A stretch of 24,899 nucleotides of DNA, taken from DASYVD01 sp050693035. GTDB taxonomy: Bacteria; Actinomycetota; UBA4738; CALAEC01. This document shows, piece after piece, positions 7,765 through 15,197 of the stretch. Under the pieces are notes generated by a model. That model searched no databases. It worked only from the letters and a program-made list of their open reading frames with translations, and was not told the origin of the DNA. The position numbers were made by a program, and so were the translations under genes. Within the stretch, counting starts at the first letter, position 1, and each line of letters begins with the position of its first letter. The stretch spans positions 1-24,899 of the forward strand of contig JBOGWB010000083.1 of the NCBI GenBank assembly GCA_050693035.1. The letters are read 5' to 3'.

Positions 7765-8907
7765 ATGCAGCTCCGCGACTACCGGGACGAGTTCCCCGTC
7801 GTCGAGCGGAAGTCCTATCTGATCTCCGCGTCGCTGGGCCCGGTCTCGCGCCGGTCGAAGGCCTACCTCGCCGAGTACGTGAAGGCGTGGGAGGAGATGG
7901 GGGCCCCGGACCCGGTGTGGGTCGAGTGCATCTTTCCGCGCATCCGCGAGGTCAAGGGCCTGTTCGCCGGACTCGTCGGCGCGGACCCAGAAGAGATTGC
8001 CATCACTACCAACGTGTCGTTGGCCCTCTCGACGGTGGCGTCGGCGCTCGACTTCTCGGGCGAGCGGAATCGCATCGTGCTGACCGATCTCGATTTCCCG
8101 GCGGACGGCCACGTGGCCCTGGCTCAACGGTCTCGCGGAGCCGAGGTGATGTTCCTGGAAAGCCCCGACAGGCTCACCGTGCCGGTGGAATCGTTCGCGA
8201 ACGCCATCGACGAGCGTACCGCCCTGGTGATCGTGAATCGGGTCCTGTACCGGTCCAGCGCGCTGCTCGACGTGGCGGAGATCTCCCGGCTCGCCCACGA
8301 CGCGGGAGCCCTGGTGGCTGTGGACGATTTCCACGGGGCCGGGATCATTCCCATCGACGTCCACGAGGTGGGATGCGACTTCTACACGGCCGGGGTGTTG
8401 AAGTGGCTGTGCGGGGGCCCTGGACTCACGTTCCTCTACGTCCGGCGCGACCTGGCGCCGCGACTGGAGCCCACCGTGGCGGGATGGTGGAGCACCCGCG
8501 AGCCGTTCTCGTTCGACCTGCGACACCTCGACTGGCACCCCACGGCCCGGCGATTCGAGCAGGGGACCCACGCCGCGCCGGTCCCGTTCATCGCCCAGGG
8601 TGGGCTGGAGATCATCGCCGAGGTGACCCCGGAGCGGATCCGGGAGCGGCAGGGCGAGCTCACCGACTACGTGATTGAGCGGGCCGACGCCATGAAGCTC
8701 CCCGTCCGCACGCCGCGCGACCGCAAGGCTCGCGGAGGGGTGGTCAACCTGGAGGTTGGGGAGCGTGCCGCCGAGATTGCCGAGGCCCTCTACGAGGAGG
8801 ACGTGTGTGTGGACCACCGGGCGGACGGCATCCGGGTCTCCCCGCACTTCTTCAACATCGAAGCCGACATCGACGCGCTGTTCGACGTGCTCAAGGAGTT
8901 GCTCTAG
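7765..8907 (+). CDS. PLP-dependent class V enzyme, kynureninase-like
   Basis: This protein of 380 residues (384 from the alternative ATG at 7753) has the class V aminotransferase fold. The PLP-pairing Asp and stacking region read VDDFHGAG; Asp187 and His190 form the D-x-x-H pattern seen in kynureninases. The Schiff-base lysine is Lys213 in GVLKWLCGGPG. A downstream AGWW segment resembles the GWW of kynureninase. Kynureninase cleaves kynurenine to anthranilate and alanine, which would fit tryptophan dioxygenase on one side and an anthraniloyl-CoA-type monooxygenase on the other. The same fold also serves cysteine desulfurases, selenocysteine lyases and isopenicillin-N epimerases. A GATGAT hexamer 7 nt before the ATG at 7765 suggests a leaderless start there, while GGAGG is too close to act as a ribosome site. 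Confidence 0.78.
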   Translation: MQLRDYRDEFPVVERKSYLISASLGPVSRRSKAYLAEYVKAWEEMGAPDPVWVECIFPRIREVKGLFAGLVGADPEEIAITTNVSLALSTVASALDFSGERNRIVLTDLDFPADGHVALAQRSRGAEVMFLESPDRLTVPVESFANAIDERTALVIVNRVLYRSSALLDVAEISRLAHDAGALVAVDDFHGAGIIPIDVHEVGCDFYTAGVLKWLCGGPGLTFLYVRRDLAPRLEPTVAGWWSTREPFSFDLRHLDWHPTARRFEQGTHAAPVPFIAQGGLEIIAEVTPERIRERQGELTDYVIERADAMKLPVRTPRDRKARGGVVNLEVGERAAEIAEALYEEDVCVDHRADGIRVSPHFFNIEADIDALFDVLKELL

Positions 8908-8935
8908 GGCCGGCGGGACCACGAGAGGCCCATGC

Positions 8936-8941
8936 TAGGCT
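8936..8941 (+). promoter_or_regulatory. Candidate -10 box and strong RBS before the class V aminotransferase
   Basis: TAGGCT matches TANNNT and would give a 5' leader of about 25 nt. That leader contains GGAGGAG at 8959-8965, spaced 8 nt from the ATG at 8974. This gene therefore has a conventional ribosome binding site, unlike several neighbours. Confidence 0.4.
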
Positions 8942-8973
8942 GACCCCAAACCCCGCCTGGAGGAGTAGTCCGA

Positions 8974-10146
8974 ATGCCGCAGCAGCCGCGAGAGCGCCCC
9001 GAGATCCTCATGACGCCCGGACCCACCCCGGTCCCGCCCGAGGTGCTCCTGGCCCAGGGAAGCCCTCTCGTGTACCACCGCGGGCCCGGCTACGGCCGCC
9101 TCCTCCGGGAGGTCTCCGAGGGCCTGAAGAGCATGCTCAAGACGAAGGGCGACGTCCTCGTGTTCACCGCGTCGGGCACCGGGGGCCTGGAGTCGGCGGT
9201 GGCCAACCTGTTCTCTCCTGGCGACCGGGTGGTGGTCCCCGTGGCCGGCTACTTCGGGGAGCGGTTCGGGAAGATCGCCGAAGCGTTCCGGCTCGACGTG
9301 CGGCGGGTCGAGTACGAGTGGGGCAGAGCCGTGCGAGCGGAGGACGTCGCCGACGCGATCGCCGAGGCCCCCACGAAAGGGGTGCTCGCGCAGCACAGCG
9401 AGACCTCCACCGGGGTGCTCCACGACGTGGAGGCCATCGGCAGGGCCACGAAGGAGGGGGGCGCCCTCCTCGTGGTCGACGTCATCTCCAGCCTCGGTGC
9501 CGTGCCCTACGAAGGGGACGCCTGGGGTGTCGACGTGGCTGTGGGCGGCTCCCAGAAGGCTCTGGGGGCGACGCCAGGCATCGCCTTCGTGTCGGTGTCC
9601 GAGGACGCCTGGGCCGCGTCGCGAGAGGCGAAGAACCCGCGGTTCTACTTCGACTGGAACGCCTACCAGCAGTCGTACGACCTTCCCGATCCGGAGAGCC
9701 CGTGGACGCCGGCGATCAGCCTGCTTCTGGGACTCCGCGCTGCGATCCGCCTGTACTTCGAGGAAGGGGAGGACGCCGTCCTGGAGCGGCACCGCCTGCT
9801 CTCGACGGCCCTGAAGGAGGGCGTTCGGGCGCTCGGGCTCGACCTCGACGGTGAACATCCCGAGCGGGGCTGGGCGGTCACCGCCGTCCGCGCCCCCGAG
9901 GGCATCGACGGGAACGAGCTCGTGGCCCAGGTCCGGGCAGAGCACGGGATCATCCTGGCTCCCGGCCAGGGTCCTCTGAAGGGGAAGGTCTTTCGCATCG
10001 GTCACCTCGGGCACTACGACCGGTTCGACGTCATCCGCTGCCTGGCCGCACTGGAGCTGACCCTCGAGTCCATGGGATATCCGGTGAAGCGGGGCGCCGC
10101 GGTGGCCGCCGCCGAAGGCGTTTTCGCGCAGAACCGGACCGGTTGA
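8974..10146 (+). CDS. Class V aminotransferase (alanine-glyoxylate / serine-pyruvate / phosphoserine type)
   Basis: The 390-residue protein begins with the family hallmark MTPGPTPVPPEVL and has FTASGTGGLESAVANL for phosphate binding, VVDVISSLGAVP around the PLP-pairing Asp, and the Schiff-base lysine Lys195 in GGSQKALGATPG. The terminal HLGHYDRFDVI is typical of the alanine-glyoxylate/serine-glyoxylate aminotransferase group. Members transfer amino groups to glyoxylate, pyruvate or 3-phosphohydroxypyruvate. In several bacteria and archaea this type substitutes for SerC and lies beside serA. Here serA is 3.5 kb downstream, separated by a protease gene. Serine biosynthesis is therefore plausible; photorespiration-like glyoxylate metabolism is the alternative. 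The start is fixed by a strong GGAGGAG ribosome binding site. Confidence 0.87.
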   Translation: MPQQPRERPEILMTPGPTPVPPEVLLAQGSPLVYHRGPGYGRLLREVSEGLKSMLKTKGDVLVFTASGTGGLESAVANLFSPGDRVVVPVAGYFGERFGKIAEAFRLDVRRVEYEWGRAVRAEDVADAIAEAPTKGVLAQHSETSTGVLHDVEAIGRATKEGGALLVVDVISSLGAVPYEGDAWGVDVAVGGSQKALGATPGIAFVSVSEDAWAASREAKNPRFYFDWNAYQQSYDLPDPESPWTPAISLLLGLRAAIRLYFEEGEDAVLERHRLLSTALKEGVRALGLDLDGEHPERGWAVTAVRAPEGIDGNELVAQVRAEHGIILAPGQGPLKGKVFRIGHLGHYDRFDVIRCLAALELTLESMGYPVKRGAAVAAAEGVFAQNRTG

Positions 10147-10191
10147 GCGACTGGTTCGTCACGTTCGCTGGCTAGGCGGAGCTCGTACGGG

Positions 10192-10221
10192 TTGACGCAA
10201 CGACCAGGGTGCGCTCAGAAT
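10192..10221 (+). promoter_or_regulatory. Predicted promoter of secreted subtilisin gene
   Basis: TTGACG at 10192-10197 and CAGAAT at 10216-10221 are separated by 18 bp. Transcription would begin near 10228, giving a short leader with GAAGGGG ending 6 nt before the ATG at 10254. It is the clearest two-element promoter in the window. Confidence 0.5.
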
Positions 10222-10253
10222 CGTGGTCCACACCGCATCCGAAGGGGTTCCGC

Positions 10254-13200
10254 ATGAGCGCTCGCCGTTCGCTGGCCCTTGTCCTCGGGCTTGCTCTCGT
10301 AGTTTCCCTCCAGGGGATCGGTCAGGCCGTCCCTGATGGGCTTCGATCCGGCCGGAGGAATCTCCGGGCACTCGAAACGACGCTTCCGAAGGGGTACGTC
10401 CCCGCAGTGATGAGAGCGCGGCAAGCGGGACGCTACTTCGTCGTCATGAAGACGCCATCCGTGGCCGACCGGGGCGCGCGCATCGGCCGCGCGCTGACGG
10501 GAGCGGCATCCCGGAAGGCCGCGCGGGTCGCGCACCGGTCGCAGGAGGCCGCCATCCGGCAGGCCCGTTCCTTGGGCGGGAGGGTGGCGTTCCGCTACCG
10601 GGTGCTCGTGAATGCGTTCTCCGCGGTTCTGTCGCCCCAGGCGGTCACCGCTCTGTCTCGCCGGGCGGACGTGGAGCGGGTGGAGCCGGTTGCCATCGTC
10701 CGCAAGACCATCTCCACGAGCGTGCCGTTCATCGGCGCCCCGAAGGTGTGGCAGAAGTTTGGGGTTCGCGGTGAGGGGATGCGCGTCGCCCTCGTCGACA
10801 CGGGTATCGACTACACCCACGCTGCCTTCGGTGGGCCCGGGACCGTCGCCGCGTACGAGGCGAACAACCCCACATTCGTCGAGCCCGGGACGTTCCCGAC
10901 GGCCAAGGTGATCGGCGGGTTCGACTTCGTCGGCGACAACTACGACGTCCTCGACGACGACCCCACGAACGACACGCCGATGCAAGACTTCGACCCGTTG
11001 GACGAGGATGGCCACGGAACCCACACCGGCAGCACGTGCTGCGGCTTCCAAGTCCCCGGTTCGATCGGTCGCGGGGTCGCTCCCATGGCCAAGCTCTACG
11101 CCTACAAGGTGTGGGACGAGGGCAGCTCCACCGACGACGTCCTGGTGGCCGCGTACGAGCGGTCGGTGGACCCGAACCAGGACGGCGACACCAGGGACCG
11201 GGCCGACGTCCTTTCGTTCTCGGGGGGAGTGACCTACGGCACGCTGAATTCGGTCGAAGCCCTGGCCGCCCAGCGGGTCGTCGACGTGGGGACCGTGTTC
11301 GTGGCCTCTGCCGGCAACTCGGGGAATCAGGCGGTCGGGGCATCCGCGTACGTCGCGGGCACGCCCGCCACCGCACGCGGAGTCGTCGCCGTGGCCGCCT
11401 CCATCGACGAGTTCCTGGCCACCACCATCGTCGTGAACAGCCCACCGGGAGTGGTGTTCCCCGACAACGGGCTCACGGTGCACCAGGATTGGTCGGCGGA
11501 GCTTCCGCCAGATGGACATACGGACGACCTTTTCGACGGACGTGAGATCGATCCGGCCACCGATGACCCGGCCGACGCGATGTTCTGCTCTCCGCTGCCG
11601 CCCGGGAGCCTGGCTGGCGAGACCGTGGTGGTGTACAAGGGCTCCACCGGCGCCGGGGACTGTGGTGGCAGCACGAAGGTGTTCCATGCTCAGGAGGCAG
11701 GCGCCGCCGCCGTCATCCTCGTCTCGCTGTTCGGCGGCCTGCCCTTCGGCCTCGCCTCGAGCGGGGAAACCATCACCATCCCCGCGGTGATGGTTTCGGG
11801 ACCGGACGGACAGGTCCTGTTCGACACGATGAGCCCGAATGCCGGCTCGGGCGTCTACAACGAGGTCACCGTCAACGCCACGCTCGAGGCGGAGCTCTCA
11901 ACGGTGCCCGGATTCGACGACGCCATGACGGACTTCACCTCCGAGGGGCCGGCTCGCCTCACCAGCGACCTCAAGCCCGACATCTCCGCCCCGGGGTTCA
12001 ACATCTCCGCGGCGGCCGTGGGGACCGGTGACGGGGCGGCGGACTTCTCCGGGACCTCGATGGCGGCGCCTCACGTCTCGGGGGTGGCCACGCTGCTCCG
12101 GCAGCTCCATCCGACCTGGAGCCCGGCCCTGATCAAGGCCGTCCTCATGAACCAGGCCAAGCGGAGCATGAAGAACAACGACCTGACCACTCCGGTTGCC
12201 GCCACGGCCATGGGTGCCGGGCGGGTCCAGGCCCAGGAGTCGGCCAAGGCCCGCTCGGTGGCGGTGCCGGGAAGCCTCTCCTTCGGCCTGGTGCCCACTC
12301 CGGTGGACCGGTCCGCGTCGCGCAGGTTCCGGGTCAGGAACCTGGACAGGCGGGCGCACCGGTACGCGGTGACCATCCAGGATCGATACTTCGATCTCGA
12401 CCCGGCGGTCAGCGGACTGGCGGTCTCGACGAACGGAACGTCGTTTGGAGCGAGCAGGTCGTTCACACTACGTCCGGGGCAGAGCCGGCGCGTGTGGGTC
12501 CGGCTGACCGTGAGGCCGGGCTTCGTCGAGGAGTTCGAGCAGCAGTACGGGTGGTACTACTTCCATCCCAACCTGGACGGAATCGTGAAGGTGGTCCAGC
12601 GAGGGAAGCGTGGCGATACCCTCCGGGTGTCGTGGCACGTTGCTCCCCTGGCCACAGCGGACAACGGCCTCTCCACGGACTCGCTGGACCTCACCGGCGG
12701 GCCGGCCACGATGGAGATGACCGAGGGGCCCGCGGCAGGGCGCTCCTACGGTGACCTCTACCTGTTGGGGGCCACCGACGACCCGGGCAGCCGAGGCGAA
12801 GAGGACATCGTCGCGGTGGGAGCGCGCTCGTTCACCGGAGACGCGATCGACGGGAGCGCGGAAGGGACGCCGACCGGGACCGACGAGCTCGCAGGGATCA
12901 CGTGGCAGGAATTCCTGACCTTCCTGGACGAGCCCACCGAGCCGGTCGAGTTCGGGGTCCAGACCTGGGGCGTGCACAACGTCACGGAGACCCTCGAGGT
13001 CGACGTGTTGGTCGACGCCGGCGCCGACGGGATCTTCGCCGACCCCGAGCTGATGGCGGACTATCTGGTGGTCAAGCTGGCCGAACCCGGAGGGCCCGTG
13101 TGCGTGTTCGACCTGGCGGTCGGAACCGACGACTGCGCCGCGGTGTACTTCCCGGACTACAACAACTACAACGGCAATCTGGTCGGCTTGGTGGTCGACG

Positions 13201-13547
13201 CCCAGGCCATCGGGTTGAGCGACGCGCAGCCCGAGCTGGCGTACCGGGTGGAGGCGTGCACCGGGACGTTCTCGGGCGACGTCCCCGGGTTGGTGTGCGA
13301 CTCCGCGGGTGAGTTCGACGAGGACACGGGGACGTGGAACCTCACGCTCCACGCCACCGACCCGGCGCTGGACATCGATCCGCTCGTGTGCCAGGGCTTC
13401 TGGGACGGTGGGGAGTGCGACTCCGGCGAGCCGATCACGGTGAGCCAGGGCTCGGCGGGCCCGGGCGACAACCCGTCGATCCTGGCCTTGTTCGCGAACA
13501 ACGCTCCGTCTCCCAACCCGGTGATCGTGGAGACCACCACGGGCTAG
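10254..13547 (+). CDS. Secreted S8 subtilisin-like serine protease with PA domain
   Basis: This 1097-residue extracellular protease has a signal peptide at its N-terminus (SLALVLGLALVVSLQGIGQA). An I9-type propeptide region follows (about 60-150, ending VERVEPVAIVRKT). The S8 triad is Asp182 in VDTGIDYTH, His254 in GHGTHTGS, and Ser602 in FSGTSMAAPHVSG. A protease-associated (PA) domain is inserted between His and Ser (GETVVVYKGSTGAGDCGG through PAVMVSGPDGQVLF). After the catalytic domain come a beta-sandwich resembling an Fn3-like region (about 670-810) and an acidic C-terminal region rich in Asp/Gly with several Cys. No LPXTG, lipobox or terminal membrane helix is seen, so it is probably released. 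An in-frame GTG at 10209 would precede the signal peptide and is rejected because a good ribosome binding site serves the ATG at 10254. Likely role: scavenging extracellular protein. Confidence 0.94.
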   Translation: MSARRSLALVLGLALVVSLQGIGQAVPDGLRSGRRNLRALETTLPKGYVPAVMRARQAGRYFVVMKTPSVADRGARIGRALTGAASRKAARVAHRSQEAAIRQARSLGGRVAFRYRVLVNAFSAVLSPQAVTALSRRADVERVEPVAIVRKTISTSVPFIGAPKVWQKFGVRGEGMRVALVDTGIDYTHAAFGGPGTVAAYEANNPTFVEPGTFPTAKVIGGFDFVGDNYDVLDDDPTNDTPMQDFDPLDEDGHGTHTGSTCCGFQVPGSIGRGVAPMAKLYAYKVWDEGSSTDDVLVAAYERSVDPNQDGDTRDRADVLSFSGGVTYGTLNSVEALAAQRVVDVGTVFVASAGNSGNQAVGASAYVAGTPATARGVVAVAASIDEFLATTIVVNSPPGVVFPDNGLTVHQDWSAELPPDGHTDDLFDGREIDPATDDPADAMFCSPLPPGSLAGETVVVYKGSTGAGDCGGSTKVFHAQEAGAAAVILVSLFGGLPFGLASSGETITIPAVMVSGPDGQVLFDTMSPNAGSGVYNEVTVNATLEAELSTVPGFDDAMTDFTSEGPARLTSDLKPDISAPGFNISAAAVGTGDGAADFSGTSMAAPHVSGVATLLRQLHPTWSPALIKAVLMNQAKRSMKNNDLTTPVAATAMGAGRVQAQESAKARSVAVPGSLSFGLVPTPVDRSASRRFRVRNLDRRAHRYAVTIQDRYFDLDPAVSGLAVSTNGTSFGASRSFTLRPGQSRRVWVRLTVRPGFVEEFEQQYGWYYFHPNLDGIVKVVQRGKRGDTLRVSWHVAPLATADNGLSTDSLDLTGGPATMEMTEGPAAGRSYGDLYLLGATDDPGSRGEEDIVAVGARSFTGDAIDGSAEGTPTGTDELAGITWQEFLTFLDEPTEPVEFGVQTWGVHNVTETLEVDVLVDAGADGIFADPELMADYLVVKLAEPGGPVCVFDLAVGTDDCAAVYFPDYNNYNGNLVGLVVDAQAIGLSDAQPELAYRVEACTGTFSGDVPGLVCDSAGEFDEDTGTWNLTLHATDPALDIDPLVCQGFWDGGECDSGEPITVSQGSAGPGDNPSILALFANNAPSPNPVIVETTTG

Positions 13548-13567
13548 CCGGGGCAGATCGAAAGGAC

Positions 13568-13597
13568 GGGCGCACGGGGTGAATGCCCCGGGCGCCC
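13568..13597 (+). terminator. GC-rich hairpin between protease and serA
   Basis: GGGCGC pairs with GCGCCC and, inside a single A/G mismatch, CGGGG pairs with CCCCG around a 6-nt loop. It lies 20 nt after the protease stop and 3 bp before the serA -10 hexamer. There is no T tract, so it is either a Rho-independent-like terminator variant or a DNA/RNA structure insulating serA from read-through. Confidence 0.4.
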
Positions 13598-13600
13598 GCC

Positions 13601-13606
13601 TATACT
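13601..13606 (+). promoter_or_regulatory. -10 box for leaderless serA mRNA
   Basis: TATACT is a near-consensus -10 hexamer ending 7 nt before the GTG at 13614. No Shine-Dalgarno lies between them. This is the best single example of the leaderless arrangement in the window. Confidence 0.6.
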
Positions 13607-13613
13607 GCGCCCC

Positions 13614-15191
13614 GTGCGAGTTCTGGTCACCGAGCCGCTGGCCGAACCGGGTCTGGTCCTTCTCCGAGAGGAGCTCGAGGTCGACGTACGCCCCGAACTG
13701 GCCTCGGGCGGGCTGGCCGAAGCCATCGAGCCCTACCACGCCCTCGTGGTGCGGTCGCAGACTGTGGTGGACGCCTCCGTGATCGATGCCGGCCGCAACC
13801 TTCGGGTCATCGGCCGGGCGGGGATCGGGCTGGACAACGTGGACGTCGACGCGGCCACCCGGCGCGGGGTGATGGTGGTGAACGCCCCACAGTCCAACGT
13901 CATCTCGGCGGCGGAACACACCATGGCGCTCCTCCTGGCCGTCGCCCGTCGGGTCCCCCGGGCAGATGCCGCGCTTCGCGGGGGCTCGTGGGAGCGGGAG
14001 CGGTTCCAGGGCATCGAGCTGCACGGCAAGACACTCGGTGTGGTGGGTCTGGGCAGGGTGGGGACCATGGTCGCCCAGCGGGCGTTGGCCTTCGGGATGC
14101 GACTCATCGCGTACGACCCCTACGTATCCCGTGAACGGGGCCGGCAGATCGGCGTGGAACTCATGCCCGATCTCGGGGCGCTGCTGGTACAGGCGGACTT
14201 CGTCACGGTGCATCTGCCCAAGACCGCGGAGACCGTCGGTCTCATCGGTGAGCGGGAGCTGGCGCTTATGAAGGAGGGGGCCGTCCTGGTGAACACGGCC
14301 CGGGGCGGGATCGTCGACGAAGAGGCCCTCGTTCGAGCTCTTCGCGACAAGAAGCTGGCCGGTGCGGGCGTCGATGTCTTCGAGGGTGAGCCCGTCACCG
14401 AGCATCCCTTGTTCGAGCTGGACGCGGCGGTCGTCACCCCCCACCTCGGCGCCGTGACCCGCGAGGCGCAAGACAAGGCCGGCCTGGCCATCGCGGAGAT
14501 GGTTCGACTGGCGCTTCGGGGCGAGTTCGTCCCCTACGCGGTCAACGTGCCCTCCGCGGAGGTGGCGGAGCAGATACGCCCGTTCCTTCCCCTGGCCGAG
14601 CGTCTGGGGCGTGTGTTGACCGGGCTGGCTGAGGGAGCGATCGGCTCGGTGGAGGCGGAATACCGAGGACGGATCGCAGAGCACGACACCGGCGTGCTCA
14701 CGCTGGCGGCCTTGAAGGGGGCCCTGTCGGCGGTGGTGGAGGAGCCCGTTTCCTACGTCAACGCATCGATGATCGCCCGGGAGCGCGGCGTCCGCGTATC
14801 GGAGCGACGGTCCCCCGCGTCCGAGGACTACGTGAACCTCGTGCTCCTGCGGGCCGACACAGACCAGGGCGACATCACGGTGGGAGGAACCCTGGTCGGA
14901 AAGCGCGACGCGGAGCGCCTGGTGCGCCTGTACGACTTCGACATCGACATGGCCCCCGCGGGGCACATGGCGTTCTTCCTCTACGAGGACCGCCCTGGCG
15001 TGATCGGGAGGGTGGGGAGCATCCTCGGTGAAGCTGGGATCAACGTAGCCAGCATGGAGGTCGGTCGGAAGGAAGCCGGCGGATTGGCGCTCATGTGCCT
15101 AGCCGTGGACAGCCCCATTCCTCCGGAGGTGCTGGGGGAAGTGGTGGAAGCGGTCGGGATGAAGAGCGCCCGGTCGATCGTCCTGGGCTGA
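13614..15191 (+). CDS. serA: D-3-phosphoglycerate dehydrogenase, long ACT-containing form
   Basis: SerA oxidises 3-phosphoglycerate to 3-phosphohydroxypyruvate with NAD, the first committed step of serine synthesis. At 525 residues it is the long form: substrate/NAD domains, an intervening ASB domain (about 320-440) and a C-terminal ACT domain (about 450-525, HMAFFLYEDRPGVIGRVGSI), which senses serine in homologues. The Rossmann motif GLGRVG is at 145-150. The expected catalytic Arg, Glu and His are visible as Arg230 (NTARGG), Glu259 (VFEGEP) and His277 (TPHLGA). The GTG start is supported by the TATACT box 7 nt upstream and by the N-terminal MRVLVTEPLAEPG. It ends 6 bp from the convergent proline-rich gene. 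Confidence 0.96.
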   Translation: MRVLVTEPLAEPGLVLLREELEVDVRPELASGGLAEAIEPYHALVVRSQTVVDASVIDAGRNLRVIGRAGIGLDNVDVDAATRRGVMVVNAPQSNVISAAEHTMALLLAVARRVPRADAALRGGSWERERFQGIELHGKTLGVVGLGRVGTMVAQRALAFGMRLIAYDPYVSRERGRQIGVELMPDLGALLVQADFVTVHLPKTAETVGLIGERELALMKEGAVLVNTARGGIVDEEALVRALRDKKLAGAGVDVFEGEPVTEHPLFELDAAVVTPHLGAVTREAQDKAGLAIAEMVRLALRGEFVPYAVNVPSAEVAEQIRPFLPLAERLGRVLTGLAEGAIGSVEAEYRGRIAEHDTGVLTLAALKGALSAVVEEPVSYVNASMIARERGVRVSERRSPASEDYVNLVLLRADTDQGDITVGGTLVGKRDAERLVRLYDFDIDMAPAGHMAFFLYEDRPGVIGRVGSILGEAGINVASMEVGRKEAGGLALMCLAVDSPIPPEVLGEVVEAVGMKSARSIVLG

Positions 15192-15197
15192 CTGCGA

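Noticed and set aside
7510..8922. A 470-codon open frame on the minus strand opposite the kynureninase-like gene
   Set aside because: The opposing strand carries clear PLP-enzyme motifs; this frame has none and also runs into the alpha/beta hydrolase gene.
12468..14966. An 832-codon open frame on the minus strand opposite the protease and serA
   Set aside because: It is antisense to two secure genes, its translation is rich in His, Arg, Gly and Pro as expected from reading GC-rich codons backwards, and it matches no fold pattern.
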